Assembly: GCA_947561715.1 (NCBI GenBank)
Contig: OX387197.1
Location: 26,004,266-26,068,265, forward strand
Length of the DNA: 64,000 nt
Direction of reading: 5' to 3'
Origin: Ascidia mentula
Taxonomy: Eukaryota > Chordata > Ascidiacea > Phlebobranchia > Ascidiidae
This document shows, in pieces, positions 41,507-54,300 of this stretch. Within the stretch, counting starts at the first letter, position 1. Each line of letters starts with the position of its first letter. The notes under the pieces were generated by a model. It did not search any database and had not been told where the DNA came from. It saw nothing but the letters and a program-made list of their open reading frames with translations. Both the position numbers and the translations under genes were made by a program.

Positions 41507-43076
41507 CTTTGTACATATCTTGTAGAATGTTTCTCGTAACTTTTTTTTTTAATGAAATATTTTCTCTGTAAAGACCCTGTTTTGACATTTTCACGCAGGT
41601 ATTCTAGTAGTTATCACATGTTGAACCACGAATTTCCGTTTTCCCTTATAAAGAGAAAAAATCCCCAGTCGTCACTTATCAACAGTGGTTGGCATCTCTC
41701 GCGGTAATTGATCGCCTCTCACCTCATAAACTGAAGCGCATTTCAGTGTGTGGTGAACGTAGCAGATGAGCGGAGAACCAAGAAATATAGTTACGAGAAT
41801 TTTCGACGTCAAAATGTCAACAGGCTGGTATTAAGTAAACGTTTTGTTGTCTGGTGTAATAACGTAACACGATAACGCATTCCAACAGCAAGACAAGGAT
41901 GTAAACAATCCTGTGGGTTAGAATGTAACTCTTTTGGAAAACGTACTTAAACTTACGTGCGAGGTTCACTGCAATCCCTTGAACTTTATAAGCACGTTTC
42001 TCGGTGACTTGTGATTGTCGTGTTACAACACAGATGCCATGCTATTGTGAACCCAGAAGATGTGCAAATAGTAACGCGTTTTCTTGGATGCATTGTACTG
42101 TGGTATAGTAGCCTTATAGCATATATTACAAGAATGTCATTTATCCTTTTGTCAAACAATTGTTTCATTCCTTTTCCAAATTTTATTTGAATTTTCTGGC
42201 ATTTCAATTAAAAAGACCCGGTGTCTCATTAATCATTGACGTAAATTGTGTCGTTTTTCTAATGAGGTTCTGCCAGGGTTCATGCAATGAAGCTGTTGGA
42301 TTTGTTCGTAATGATGCAGGTTTTGGTGTGGTTGTATCTGGTTTTGTCGATGTTGTGTCATTGCTTAATTGGTTGCTTCAAGATCTTTAGTTCTAACATA
42401 GTTTTACATTTCCAACAATATCATGGTCGGATGTTATGACGTTAGCAGAGCATTTAGCCGCTAGTAATAATCCCCAACGCGTTTGAACGTCAGATCTAAA
42501 TCCGAAATCTCAAGCCAAAATTTGCTTTCTGGCGTCAACAAACTGAAAAAGGTCTTTGTCAAACGGATTTTCATTTTCTACGAAAGATCCTGATACTGAG
42601 GGTCACATTAAGGTAGCCACGCGGTTAAGAATCTTCATCCTGCAAACTATGCGGGATTTTCCTCCAACAAAAGTTTTTGGTTTCGATCCATTTCTATGCA
42701 GTCATTATTCAACGAAGGTTAGTTGCTCAAGTAAACAATGGGTGTACTGTAACGTAATAATGACGCGCACAAGCTTGTAGAATCAGACCAGTAAGTTATG
42801 TTACCGGTAAGAACCAAGTTAAGGCAGCAAAGCTTTTATTGCGGTACAATATAATGTCTTGTGTTGAGAGGTTTATACCATTAGTTATAGTTCTTTTCAA
42901 CACATGGTCGGTCAGATTGAACAAATCACAGCCTTCTCAGGCCATGTCAGGCAAATAATCTAAATTTTGCAAATGAGCATTCGATGCTTTACATAGTTTC
43001 TTGTTTATATTTTCCTTAGCCATAAGATCACTATAGGGCAGACATATTGCACTTGGTTTGGACACAAGCGTTGATT
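41507..43076. promoter_or_regulatory. Upstream region of the MRH receptor gene, unit 1
   Basis: I see no coding exon. It includes the second copy of the shared 5' module (42668-42890). A TTTCCTTAG acceptor-like site at about 43012-43020 precedes the MRH ATG, so a 5' untranslated exon may lie in the shared module. About 103 bases near 42138-42240 are missing from unit 2. Confidence 0.5.
42668..42890 (+). repeat. Shared 5' module of the two receptor genes (MRH copy, unit 1)
   Basis: The partner of 36700-36908. It has the same order of AATGGGTGTACTGTA, ACGTAATAATGACGCGCA, GGCAGCAAAGCTTTT and TGTTGAGAGGTTTATA. The unit-2 copy is at about 59490-59708. Confidence 0.65.
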
Positions 43077-46000
43077 ATGGTAATTTATCCGGGTATGTGT
43101 CGTGTGTTGCTGCTGGTATTACCCTTTCTCCCTACTTCTCTTTCAAAAACATGTGCAAGAAGTGGAACTTGTATGTGAGTACCACAAATATCCTATGTTT
43201 ATTTATGTAAATTAGTAATGCAAAAAAGTGCAAACAATTCCTTCAATTGCGCAATCAACGCTGGAAAGCTTGGTCTCTTTTGTTTGTTTATCAAATGCAA
43301 CCACAGAAAAAAAAAAAAGACTTATTCCGTACATATTTTTAGGTGTTCGATGTCCGACAACAGCGGAACCATTGACCTGCGGAGTATTGGTTCGACCAAC
43401 GGCACCCCAAGGTGGTCAATCCGCGACCAACCGTGGACTTTCAAATACAATCCATGTGTTGGTTTCACTTCTCCACAGTTCACTGACCTTGCTGTAAGTG
43501 CTGGCATGAAACTACACAAACGTTAGTTGCCACACGTGTCACTAAACGTGAGGCAGTTATATTGCTTACATGCTGCGCGCATAAGCAAGAAGGTTGTGTT
43601 CGTACAACAATAGGGTTGCCAGAAGTCCTGGCTTTCGCACACATTCCTCGTATGTTGTTGTTAAAATCTCATAGATGACTTAAAACAATATTTCAAAACT
43701 GTCAAACAATGTTCAAATTTTTGGAAGTTGTTTGCTGCGAACAAAAAAATTCGTGCGAAAGCGATACTATTGTTGCGTTACGTCATAGAAGGTGCTTTGG
43801 TCTTGCGAGTGCTGACAGCCTCATGCGTTTAGGAATGGAAAAAATTGTAAAACTGGTTTAGTATAGTATTGCATTAAATAGGGGACAACAGCAGAAGTCA
43901 ATTTGTGTAAACAAACAACGTCTCTCTTCAATGTAATGGCAGAGGGAACGACGTAAGTTTGAAGCCTGTATACATTTTAATGCAGGTTCACCAGCGAAAC
44001 AACACAAACCCTGCAGAGGAATTCGACCTCGGTGTTCAAACAAGCGAAACGTTTGTAACTGATTTTCAAGGGGCCGTTTCCATCACATACCTTTCAAAAG
44101 ACAAATTCAGGTAATATTCACATCTGCTTCTCTCCATTAAATTAATAGCTTGGTTTTCATGTTTTAATCATTCATGTTTCAAGTATTTTATTCGTTGGAA
44201 ACACTAGGCAGCTAATGTTTCGTTGTAGATTCATTTTATATTGATATAACTAAAGCGCATCATTACAAACCTCACCACGATATTTTAAACAAAATTTAGC
44301 TTGTTAACATTTGGAAATGATAATATTTTGTACTGCGGTTGCTTAGATCCTTTTAATAGTGCAATATATGTTGTAAATAAATGCAAAACATTTGGGATTC
44401 GGAACCACACTATTCTGTGCATAAACCGCCATATGTGTCTTTCGGTTAAAACATTCTCACGGGTTTTTAATCAAACTTTATTGTTTTTAGACTTACTCGT
44501 GTTTTTCTGGTTTGCGAACCCGCTGTCACCGACCATAATCTGCGGTTCATCGGTGAACTCGTAATAACCGAATACGTAAGCTCAATAAGCGACCTCCATG
44601 TGTATATCATTGGTTTAACTTCTCACTTCCCACCAACATTTCCTTTGAATATAAATTTCTCAAATACATCAATGTCTGGGAAACCCGATCTATACGAGTT
44701 CAATGCACAGAGGTTTCATAAATCGACGTTTTTTATTTACGTTGCAGTATTTCATCTTAACAAGTCCCTGCGCGTGTCCAGGGGCTTGTGACGTCAAAGG
44801 AATTATTCGTAAGTCTCTTTATTTCTTTTTAAAGCAATTCAAAGGGCATTACCTTAAACCACATCCGTCTTAGACTTTACCTCAATAAATCACCGCTGAT
44901 AGATTGTAAACATTCTCAATGCAAATGAAGTAATGGTTTTGAAACAAAGTCAAAAACAAAAGAGTGTCGTGGTCTACATATAGTGGCTAGTAAACAACTT
45001 GCTAAGCGACCTTCACAATTACAACCCATAATGCTCAGAATATTGCAGCTGAGTTCGCCATTGCAATAGGGCGATCCTACCTTGCTATGTCACACAACAT
45101 GAGACACTTTTTTTAAATTGCACAATTAATTTCTGCCTTAAATTTTAACTTAAATTGTTCTTTACGTTACATATGGCACACTATCACTCTGATAAATCTT
45201 ACAAAAGTATTTGCGGCTTCAGTTAGAAGCATATTTGCATTATATAACATGACCATTAACCGTACCTAATTTGAATCCTCCCCAATTTACAGAAGAGACA
45301 ACAACAAAAGCTGAAACAACAACAAAAGTTGCTGCAATAGCTACAGCAACAGCGTCAGATGTCCTACTGAAGCACTCAACAGAAGTAGAAAACAGAATCA
45401 CAGCACAAACCCAAGGTAAACGTAGAACAGGAAACAACAAATATTGGATTTGGTGTAACGATTGCAAAAACAGAGATATTGCTTTTCCAAAGTAAACTAC
45501 ACACATTTTGTTTAAATTTGAATGAAATGTGGGACATATGTAACTAAAAGACGATATTTTATTTTTCTGTGATATTTTTCAGCTATTAGTGGGCTAATTT
45601 ACTGGAAAACGCTGACCATCATTGGTTGGGTGATTGCTGGTGTTTCCGTAACTGTGACCTTGTGCATTACTATCTTCTGCGTAACATCACAAAAATCCAA
45701 TAGAAGGTAATTAATTGGAAGGCTAACAGTGTCGTTTTGTATGGTGTCAGTTACGTAATGGTGGCAAATTTATACACGGTGCTACATTAAAACAACTTTG
45801 ACAAACTTCCGATTAACTCCTTCACACAGCATGTTATATTTGCAGACCCGTCCTTTCCGAGGAATCCAAAAGACAGACAGGCATGTTTTATATAAGTTTT
45901 TTATTATAATTGAAGTGGGTTTGAGGATAAATGTTAAAGTTACTCGTGCTCCATGACTTTAACTCATAGTTTGAAAGCAGGAAACCAGTTTGCCATTAAT

Positions 46001-46410
46001 CATCATTGATCATCATGGTGTTTAAGCTTTATAAAAATATATATCTGTTACAAATGTTGATTACAACGGATTTCTGGTGGAATACGTTTACGCGGAAGGT
46101 ACGGTTCACCAATCGCGCGAAACAATGGCAAAGTTCGTGTTTCACTTTTGCAGTGAAAGCTTCAAAACATTTCCAGGCACCTACTATACGTTAGAATCAT
46201 TTTGATGAATCGCTTTGCCACTTTAAACAACAAGGAATGAATTATCCATATCAGCTTTAATCTATTGCCTTTTTGCAATTGTTAGGTAGCCAAAAAGCCC
46301 AACATGCAAGGACACACCAACCAACCAACGAGCAGTTTCAACAACCACATTACGTGAACTCTCCAAGAACCGTGCACTACCAAAACGACACTGATTATGT
46401 TAACTTTTAA
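43077..46410 (+). CDS. Type I MRH-domain receptor with three Y-x-N tyrosines, unit 1
   Basis: Nine exons (43077-43174, 43343-43493, 43986-44110, 44491-44575, 44748-44808, 45293-45415, 45583-45706, 45846-45880, 46286-46410) give 308 residues. Order: signal peptide (RVLLLVLPFLPTSLS), an MRH domain at about 28-174, a Thr/Ala-rich stalk, a membrane helix (IIGWVIAGVSVTVTLCITIF), a tail. MRH landmarks are SGTIDLRSIGSTNGTPRW, PWTFKYNPCVGF, VHQ, FDLGVQTSETF, RVFLVCEP and IGELVITEYYFILTSPCACP. Candidates for the sugar-binding Q, R, E and Y are present; the Cys usual before the Q is His. The three tail tyrosines lie in YVN, YQN and YVN, so the tail suits SH2 adaptors and not the sorting signals of lysosomal M6P receptors. 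The last intron needs a GC donor (GCATGT) to keep frame. Confidence 0.87.
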
Positions 46411-47221
46411 TTAGATAAGGTTTCCATTGTACGTGGTTGAATAGTCGTATAAACCTGCCATAGTCAAAGTGTCATAACTTGAGCCTCCCAAAATACAAAA
46501 CTTTACAGAAACAGCTGGTGTTTCAAAATGGAATCCTCCAATATTTTTGTGTTGTTTTGCCAAACTTTATGCAACTTAAGTGGCCTTTGTATGGCCTTGG
46601 TTGGTATTTTAAATGAGAATTGTAACCCTTACTTTGTAAATATCTTGTAGAATGTTTCTTGCAATATTTATTGAATGAAATATTCTCTGTAAAGACCCTT
46701 CTGCTTCTGCAACTTTTATTCCGCAAAAAAGGTTTTCCTGAAACATTTTCTTGGATGCATTGTACTGTGGTATCGTGGCCTCATAGCATTTATTGCAAGA
46801 ATGTCGTTTATCCTGGTGTTATTTTGACTGAAAAAGCGTTCGTAGTTATGTTTCCCGTAATACAACAGGTAAAGCGAAATAATTACTTTCGTTATTTTAT
46901 CGCGCTGTGACACTGACGCTTTGGAAAGGAATTACGTAAAACAGGAGAAAGGGTTTTTCCCGAGCACGTCATTAACGGATTTGTGTCGATTATGCGTTAC
47001 CTGGGAAAAGTGAAAGATGACGTGACTACAGGGTTAAACCACGACGTTTAACGTTGTTTGTAATCTAGCAGTATGGGTTATACGAAACGTTGGCTAATAA
47101 ACAAAATCAGCACATTGGTTTTACCGTTACATAAACCTTCGTTTTAAGTGAACCTGTTTAGAACTTAGATTCGATATTTGTTTTAACATCATAAACGTTG
47201 GCTTCATACGTTCCAAGGTTC
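46411..47221. other. MRH 3' flank up to the duplication junction
   Basis: No gene seen. The sequence is related to the orphan block downstream of 41033. The last bases before the junction show no similarity to DMTF1 intron 7, which fixes the breakpoint. Confidence 0.6.
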
Positions 47222-50200
47222 AACAACATAAAGAATGTGGTCGATTTAATTTTCACAAGCGACAAGGAGACACGTAAAGATTTCTATCCTTCACTGTGCA
47301 ACGGGTTGAACAGACCCTTGTTTGCAGTTTACAGAAGAGTGAAGCGAATGTACGACAAGAGAAACTATAAAGGAAAGTGAGTAAAACTTTTGGAAACATT
47401 TTATTTGTAGGTTTCTCATCAATAAACTTCCAACAATAATTTATAAATGTTTTTTTAGCAATCTTACTTGTGTCTATTTTAATTGATGGATATGTATTGC
47501 TTTGTCTTGGTATTTGTGAAATAAATTTGCAAATCACGGATACTAGAAAAGTAACAGACAACCATAATCCGTGCATTAGACTTGTTGGTATGGCAACGCA
47601 ATAAAAGGTGTCCTGTTTGTCAGATACTCAGAAGAGGAGGTTAACAAACTGAAGGAGTTGCGGAAAATGTACGGGCACGATTGGTCGGTTATTGGACAGG
47701 AACTCGGTCGTAGTTCGGATTCAGTTAAAGACCGATGTCGTCTGATCAAAGACGATCTAACTACAGGTTAGGAATAATTATTCTTTGTTTCGTCACAAAC
47801 GCGCTTTGTTAGCTTTCGTTTTTTTTTGCTAAAGTAACTGTGGTTGAGATTGGTGACTTTGTGGTGGAATGTAACACAGAAAATATTGTGACCGCCTCAA
47901 TTACAATTCCGTTTAGTAGGCTTCGCTTGTCCGGGACGTTTCGTGGGCAACCTTCAGTTTGACTGAATTGAAGCTCGCGCGAGTCTGATGCTAATCTAGA
48001 ACGAAATCGCTCACAGATCGATAACCTTAACATCTTTGTCCACCGTGTTCGTGAAATTAGCGAAAATCTCGCCGGGTCTTCATACTTTCCGATATCCAAT
48101 AACCGGTAATACTGTGGTAATCCTAATGAAAGTTCTTGACTTTCTCTTTTTGTGCTTCCGTGAATACAAACCAGGGATGGGCGAACTTATTGTAAACTCG
48201 CATTCCAGAAATAGGTTGGCCACTGGGTCACGTGAGTAAAAGTGCACAAACAGTTTTGACGCAAGTTCATGAACTGCCCCCTTTACAATAATTCACAACA
48301 ATTTAGTGTAAACGTTGCAACCGTAAAAAAACAGGCAATGAAAAATTGAATTTAACTGTTGTATAAACACCGTTGTAAAGCGCCATTAGATTATGCCAAC
48401 TCCTGGCGGACCAGACTTAATGATATAAGAGACCAGATTGGTCCGCGGACCGTAGCTTGCCCCTCTATGCTATAGACGCATGAAATATTGCTGTGTTCAG
48501 GTCGTTGGACGTCTATGGAGGAGAGCAAGCTTGACTTTGCTGTTCACGCCGTCACCAACACCAGCTTAGGCGAATCTGTTACTGACGGTGTTTCCTGGCC
48601 CCTGGTCGCAGAAATTGTAAGTATTTGATCACATAATCAGCTTTACGGTAGACCTACACTATAACGAAAAACCACCTGTGCTTATCTCTATATAAATGCC
48701 ACCAGTTTTGTCATTTAAAAGGTATTATAAGTTAAATAATTAAATATACGTGATCGGAAGGCATGGGACTGGAATTTTGCCGGTTTTCACAAAGTTCAAT
48801 TCTTTTCACATTAAATGGATTTCTTTCGAATACTTTTACACCATTTTCTTTGCACTTTAGTTTAGGTTTTTGTTTAAATCACGTTGTTGATTACTCCGCA
48901 AATGCAGAAAGAACAACTGACTTAGAATAAACCGAATGTAACAGTGAGCTGTACGACCATGAACTGATATTAACTTCCTCAGGTGAAAACACGCACTGAG
49001 AAGCAATGCCGGACTAAGTGGTTAAATTACTTGAACTGGAAGCGAATGCAGGGAGACCCGTGGACGAAGAACGATGACAAACTTCTGGTGGCAAAGTACG
49101 TGTATTGGTTGAGACGATTTTGTTATGATTTAGAGGCAATACTTCATTGTAACTGATGTTTTGACCCCGCATGTACTACCAGCCTTATGGTAATCACTGC
49201 TTTACATTATGGCAAAAAAAAAAACATTTTCAAGCGCTTGTGTCGAAAACGCGTATACGTTTCCTCAGAAAGGTTTTGATCGTTCGTCACTGTTTACGTT
49301 AAAACTTATATACGAGATATTTGTTCGCAGAATATCTGATACCGACGTTGGAGCGGAGAATGAGGTGGATTGGTCGGGCATGTGTGGGGATTGGAAAAGC
49401 GCACGATCTCCACAGTGGCTTCGACTCAAGTGGAACGGATTAAAAAAGTTGATACCGGAAAACGAGTCGGAAAATTTCACTTTTAAAGGTAAGTTACAGT
49501 CAGTTCAAGAATTTCTTGTTGATTGCTATAACGTATACAACCTGACACTGATTAAATTGTGTTAGGGTTCTGTCCTGCTACGTCGTTATAAATCCGTGAT
49601 CTAATCTGTTTGTAGCTTGTGTGTTGGTTTTGCATCGGAATTTAAAACGTAATAACTTGACGTCATCGTTTTATGTCCATCAGAGACTGTGACGTATCTT
49701 AAAAATCACTTCTCCACTTCAAACCCAACCAGAACATGGGAAAAGACGAAAAAACCTTCCTCCGATCGTCTGAAGCAAATCCACGGGAAGCAACACAAAA
49801 TTAGTGCCGCAGATTTGCGTAAGTTCGAGATTTGCATCAAGATGAATGGCCAACTTTATGTTTTCTAAATTATTGCTGAATGCTGCCGGGCATGTTTTCT
49901 TGCTGCAATACGGATACTGATGAAGGCTGCTGCATGGTGGCCGAAACGTTGTTACAGTGAAATGGATGTTTTCCGTTACAATCCCTGGACAAGAAAAATT
50001 TGATGCAAATAGATTCCATGCTAAATAAGATTTTTCCATTTTTATTTCAATTACTTGCATCCCACGGTTCGATAAACGCGAGTCCGTTTTAAGATTTCAA
50101 CGGATTTGAAACGTAAAAATGTAGCATCTTCTTTGATAAAACTTCGCACGAAAAAAGCACATCCCTATTTAACAAAATATACACGTTAAAAAGTACAGAC

Positions 50201-53191
50201 AAAAACGTGTTTTAATTTTCGAATTGATTTACAAGAAAGATTAATTCCTTTGCGCTTTGTGGCCTGGATGGCACGCAAACATGTTCTACTGATTGCAATA
50301 AACCTTGACCAACAACTTGGGTGATTTTGAGTTAATTTAACCGTGAAATTGTACAGGAGCACTTCGTAGCAATGGAGTCCACATTCTGAGCAAAGAGGAA
50401 CTTGAACAAGACGACAGTGGGAACATCACCACCAGCGTGATCAGCCAATCGGAAGACACTACGTCAGCGCCACTCTTCATACAAACCAACGACCCCGACC
50501 ACTTGGTGTCGCAAGAGCTCCTTGAATCGTCCACGAATGTGGGGAGTCCCCATGACAGATTTCGTCTTCTCACAGTAAATTATGACGTCACGTCGTGTGT
50601 TTTCAAATTAACGGCGGTTTGTGGAACTCCATATGCGACCCATGTGTATTGGAGTCGATACGTTGTTTTATTATATCCGTTTTTTCCCTTTTGTCCGAGT
50701 CGGGAGAGTGTTTTATTGGGTAATGAAACGCAATGAAATGTGGGGTTTGGAAATAAGACCAGGCCTACTTGCACGTAGCTTGTTGTTAATTGATATTTGC
50801 ACTCAAGTCTGCTACGTCGGCTGCTTTCTGTTCAACAATTTCCTGTTGTTTATACAACATGTCGCTGTTTAAATTAAGCTTAGGATCCAGTCATTCCACC
50901 TTCTATTTAAAATTTTGGCGACAAAAAACAGCCCAATTCCTTCATTCGTTGATGATGTTTTAATTCAATGATTTTCTAAACAACTTGTGTGTGTTTCAGG
51001 ATGCAAACGACGGGAGCAACAAACCTCAATTTAACGAATGTGAGTCTTTGTTATAGAAAATTGTTCATTGGAAACCATCATTGATGTCACTGAAATTCTG
51101 TCAGTTTGTGTCTGTCATTAATTAGATTTTGATAACTGTCGTCTGACTTATTCAACCGTTGGCTAACTTTATGAAATGGCCGGATAGTTTGGAAACGCAC
51201 GACGAGATATGAAAAACTCCAACTAAATAATCATGACTACATGATTAGATCATTTTATTTTCCTTTCTATTCGGCAGCTCTCATATGCGATGGAGGTGGG
51301 AGCCAACTTCCTCTTGGAACTTACAGAATTACCTCCACCTCATCCGATGGAATTTACATCATACAAGCGGCAGATACATCGTCCAGTGACGTAAGTACAA
51401 TACATACAGTGTGTAGGATAAAGGTCGGTAATGTTAAAAGTGAATATCCCGGGTCAAATCAGTAGCGGTTTAATTGACTTTTTCTGCTTGGCCATGTGTT
51501 GACCTTCACACGTCCTCGTGCAAACAAAGTTGTTCTTATGTTCCAATAAGGAAGCCTAAACATTCGTAGGTATGTAAAAACTTAATTTGACTTTCAACGT
51601 TTAGTGTTTACGTCATCTCAGATTATTTTGTTGCCATGTTTTAAATAAATTTTTTAACAAGCAACCACATATTAATTATGGTCGTCGAACTTATCCCACG
51701 GAAGCAGAATTTCTGTTCTTACTGAAAACTTAGATATTCTTCGTTTACTCTGGGCTTAAGAAATATAATAAGGAAACCAGTCGATACCGTGAACACTTTG
51801 CTTGAACCACACAAAAACCACAACCTTGCCACAATTTATCTCGACTAAATCTGCAAATTCCTCACCAACAGGAAGTGACGTTAACGACTGATGACGATCG
51901 TTCCATAAACATCACACTTCCATCAGAAGTACTTAACACTATGCTCAAGCTCGACAGCTCCAAACTTGCCACTGACGTAACCGAAGTGACGTCATCATGC
52001 ACTGGTAGTGACGTGGCATTCGACGCGAACGTGGATTCAGGTAATTCATATCAGCATGTTACCATTGTTCCTCAACTATTTAAACTATAAGTGATAGTAA
52101 ACAAGGTGGTTCAAAATAATTCAGCAATTACATGTTTATGCCAAAAAACTTTTCGCCATGTTTCATCGGTATCTGCAGTGACGTCATATGTAATGACGTA
52201 TATATTTTTCCAGTTTATTTAACGGAGTCTTCAGACATTCCCGTGTTAGGAAGTGTGGCTCATGACGTCACAATCGGATCTCCTGGTCACACCGATTCAA
52301 ACTCGTGTTGTTTACAAGAGGAATTAAGCCCGCTTGCAGGTTGGTCAATTTTACACGTTATTATCCTATGTTAAAGTGGCTGCCCGTGTACAGTTTACCT
52401 CATACAGTAAACCCCGGTTTAACCTCGTTCTGATTTGGAATCCTTTCTGCCCAAGACATCCTTGTGACTTGCAGACGAAAATTCACAAGTGTTGGCAACG
52501 TTTCGCACTACTTACAGTAAGCGCTGGAGGGTACACCAGACAAGTGACTATGACGTCATACGGGCATTGATAATTGGGGTTATTTTGTCAATGGAGTGAT
52601 TGCCATGTTATTTCCTCGCGTCTTTCCTCCCAACAATGCTGTTCACACCTTGCGTTAGTTATTTTCTACAGTCGAATTCGTCACCTAATATGAATTATAC
52701 GGTTTCACAAACACATCCGGTAACCTGTACTTACGTCTGTTGTGTGACACACCAGTGCAGTAATAACCAATATATACATGGGTACAAGGTTTTTTAGTTT
52801 ACGTTTGTGCGATTGCGGCAATCGAATTAGGATGCAAAGCAAGCAGCTGCAAATCATTTGCTTTCCCAATTTGATCCGAATTCAGAATCTGAAATAATTA
52901 AGCCGGTTTACCCTAAAAAAAATGTTGTAAATCCAGCCAAATTAGGCAAATATCCGGATTAGCCGAATTTAGTAAATTTGTTGTGTTAGCTTCTTGCGAC
53001 ATTACGACTAAAAGTGTTCATAAAACTTATAGATCTTCCACTTATAATTGTATTTGGTCTCACGGGTTTGTTGAATTAAACGTCTTATGAAGGTTTCTAG
53101 GGTGGCCTTGGTTATTGTAAGGTTACCATGTATTATTATTTCATGTAGCTGAAAAGTAAATTCTGTTTTTTGTGCAGAAAACCTCCTGTGA
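47222..53191 (+). pseudogene. 5'-truncated DMTF1 duplicate
   Basis: Copies of DMTF1 exons 8-19 follow the junction (47222-47376, 47624-47766, 48501-48616, 48983-49095, 49331-49488, 49684-49818, 50357-50574, 51000-51039, 51278-51390, 51872-52040, 52235-52339, 53178-53191). The acidic N-terminus, the first half of the Myb region and the acceptor of exon 8 are missing. No ATG lies in frame upstream of exon 8; the first internal Met is in [11 protein letters not shown]. Despite this, splice sites and frame are kept in all twelve exons, with one in-frame addition (NESENF for NEENF). It could be a recent, still open pseudogene, or be transcribed from within unit 1 as a Myb fragment. Confidence 0.85.
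49895..49965 (+). repeat. Hammerhead-like repeat fragment in a DMTF1 intron, unit 2
   Basis: CTGATGA, a GGC...GCC hairpin and GAAACGTT occur in order. It is the fuller version of the fragment at 33127, but the flanks do not pair as helix I. Confidence 0.4.
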
Positions 53192-54300
53192 CGTGTCGGG
53201 GAAAACCCTTTCTCCAGTTTCTCAAGTTTACCTTCTCTTCATCGTGACGTAACTACTTCCCGAAGCGTCAGTGTGCTTTGTGATGCAATAATGTCAATTG
53301 TTTTTTCAATTATTTGTTTGTTTTTTGTCATCCTTGAACAAAAGGATATTTGTGCGCCCGTACATTGACGTAATAATTAAGGATTCGAACTTGGCGAATT
53401 GTTTTGCTTCAAAGTCTGTAAATGTTGTGAACGTTTTCCAACAATATCAAAGCCGTCCATCACAGTAAGTTAACCGAGTCTGTTCGTTTGGCTGCAGCCT
53501 CCAATCTGGAATATTTCCTCCACGTCTTTCCTCCCAACAAACGTTTTCGGTTTCTTTGAAAGTAACAAAGTTTGGTATCCCAATGAACAATGGGTGTACT
53601 GTGACGTAATAATGACGCGCATAAGTTTGCAGTATCAGGCCAGGAAGCTATACAAAGAGCTAGTATATGACAGCAAAGCTTTTTGATGCGATGCAGTACA
53701 ATGCCTGGTGTTGAGAGGTTTATAACGTTAGTTAAAGTGATTTTTTACTATATGCTGTAAGACTGAACTGGATTAATTAAATTGCTTTTCCAATACAGAT
53801 TAAATTAATAGATGCCAGGGTATTATTGCCAAGCATAATGCTAATCTATATTTATGTAAAAAGCATTTAATGTAGATTTTCGATTCAATTAGTTTTCCAT
53901 CGTGGTGCAGTTACATTAAATAAAAAGTGTCGTTTCCACCAAGTTCAGATTTGGGTCTAAATAATAAAGTTAAACCACCTCAAAACAAAGCAATAAACAA
54001 TTCGCAAATGTACGAGACGGAATAATTTTGTTGGTTTCCTCTTAAGGATAGCCATGGATGTGGTGGTAATTTCATAGGTGCCGGGGCGCTGCGAAATGAA
54101 AACTCATAAAGTTGTATGACAGAATAATCTTGCTAATGGCCGATGACTTGCAATATACAAAATTTTCGAAATACAAAATAAAGACGGTCTGACGATCCTA
54201 ATTTCCAAACACCCACTCATTTTGCACAATTTCTGATCCGACATAATTTTTTTTTTGCAAAACTCTACTATCGACATTTTGTTTTGCAGCATTACAAAGT
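53192..54300. promoter_or_regulatory. Lectin-receptor upstream region, unit 2
   Basis: The counterpart of 36361-37468, including the shared 5' module at about 53530-53735 and the TTTTGCAG site just before the ATG. Differences from unit 1 are few. Confidence 0.55.

Larger units (their letters stand above)
40569..42150 (+). repeat. Internal paralogous block of the MRH gene, lacking the ectodomain exons
   Basis: 40569-40680 matches 43218-43315, just upstream of MRH exon 2, and 40687-41240 matches 46064-46620, which carries the MRH tail exon and 3' flank; similarity resumes in patches to about 42150. The roughly 2.7 kb with MRH exons 2-8 is absent at the switch near 40680. The simplest reading is an older tandem copy of the MRH gene that lost its ectodomain by deletion. 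A 239-base insertion at 41257-41495 and about 490 further bases break the match. Confidence 0.75.
30404..47221 (+). repeat. Tandem duplication, unit 1 (about 16.82 kb)
   Basis: Aligned to the sequence from 47222 onward, the unit is co-linear across its whole length with scattered substitutions and small indels, roughly 98 % identical by eye. The left boundary is defined by comparing GAAAAACAACATAAAG at 30400 with GTTCAACAACATAAAG at the junction: identity starts at AACAACATAAAG. It contains DMTF1 exons 8-19, a C-type lectin receptor, an orphan tail exon and an MRH receptor, all on the plus strand. Confidence 0.93.

Noticed and set aside
42160-42390. Open frames around 42.2 and 58.9 kb (FCQGSCNEAVGFVRND)
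   Set aside because: The two units differ here by a deletion of about 100 bases that changes the frame context, and no splice-compatible neighbours were found.
43322-43519. Alternative-frame readings of MRH exon 2
   Set aside because: Only the frame with SGTIDLRSIGS and FKYNPCVGF continues in phase through the neighbouring exons.
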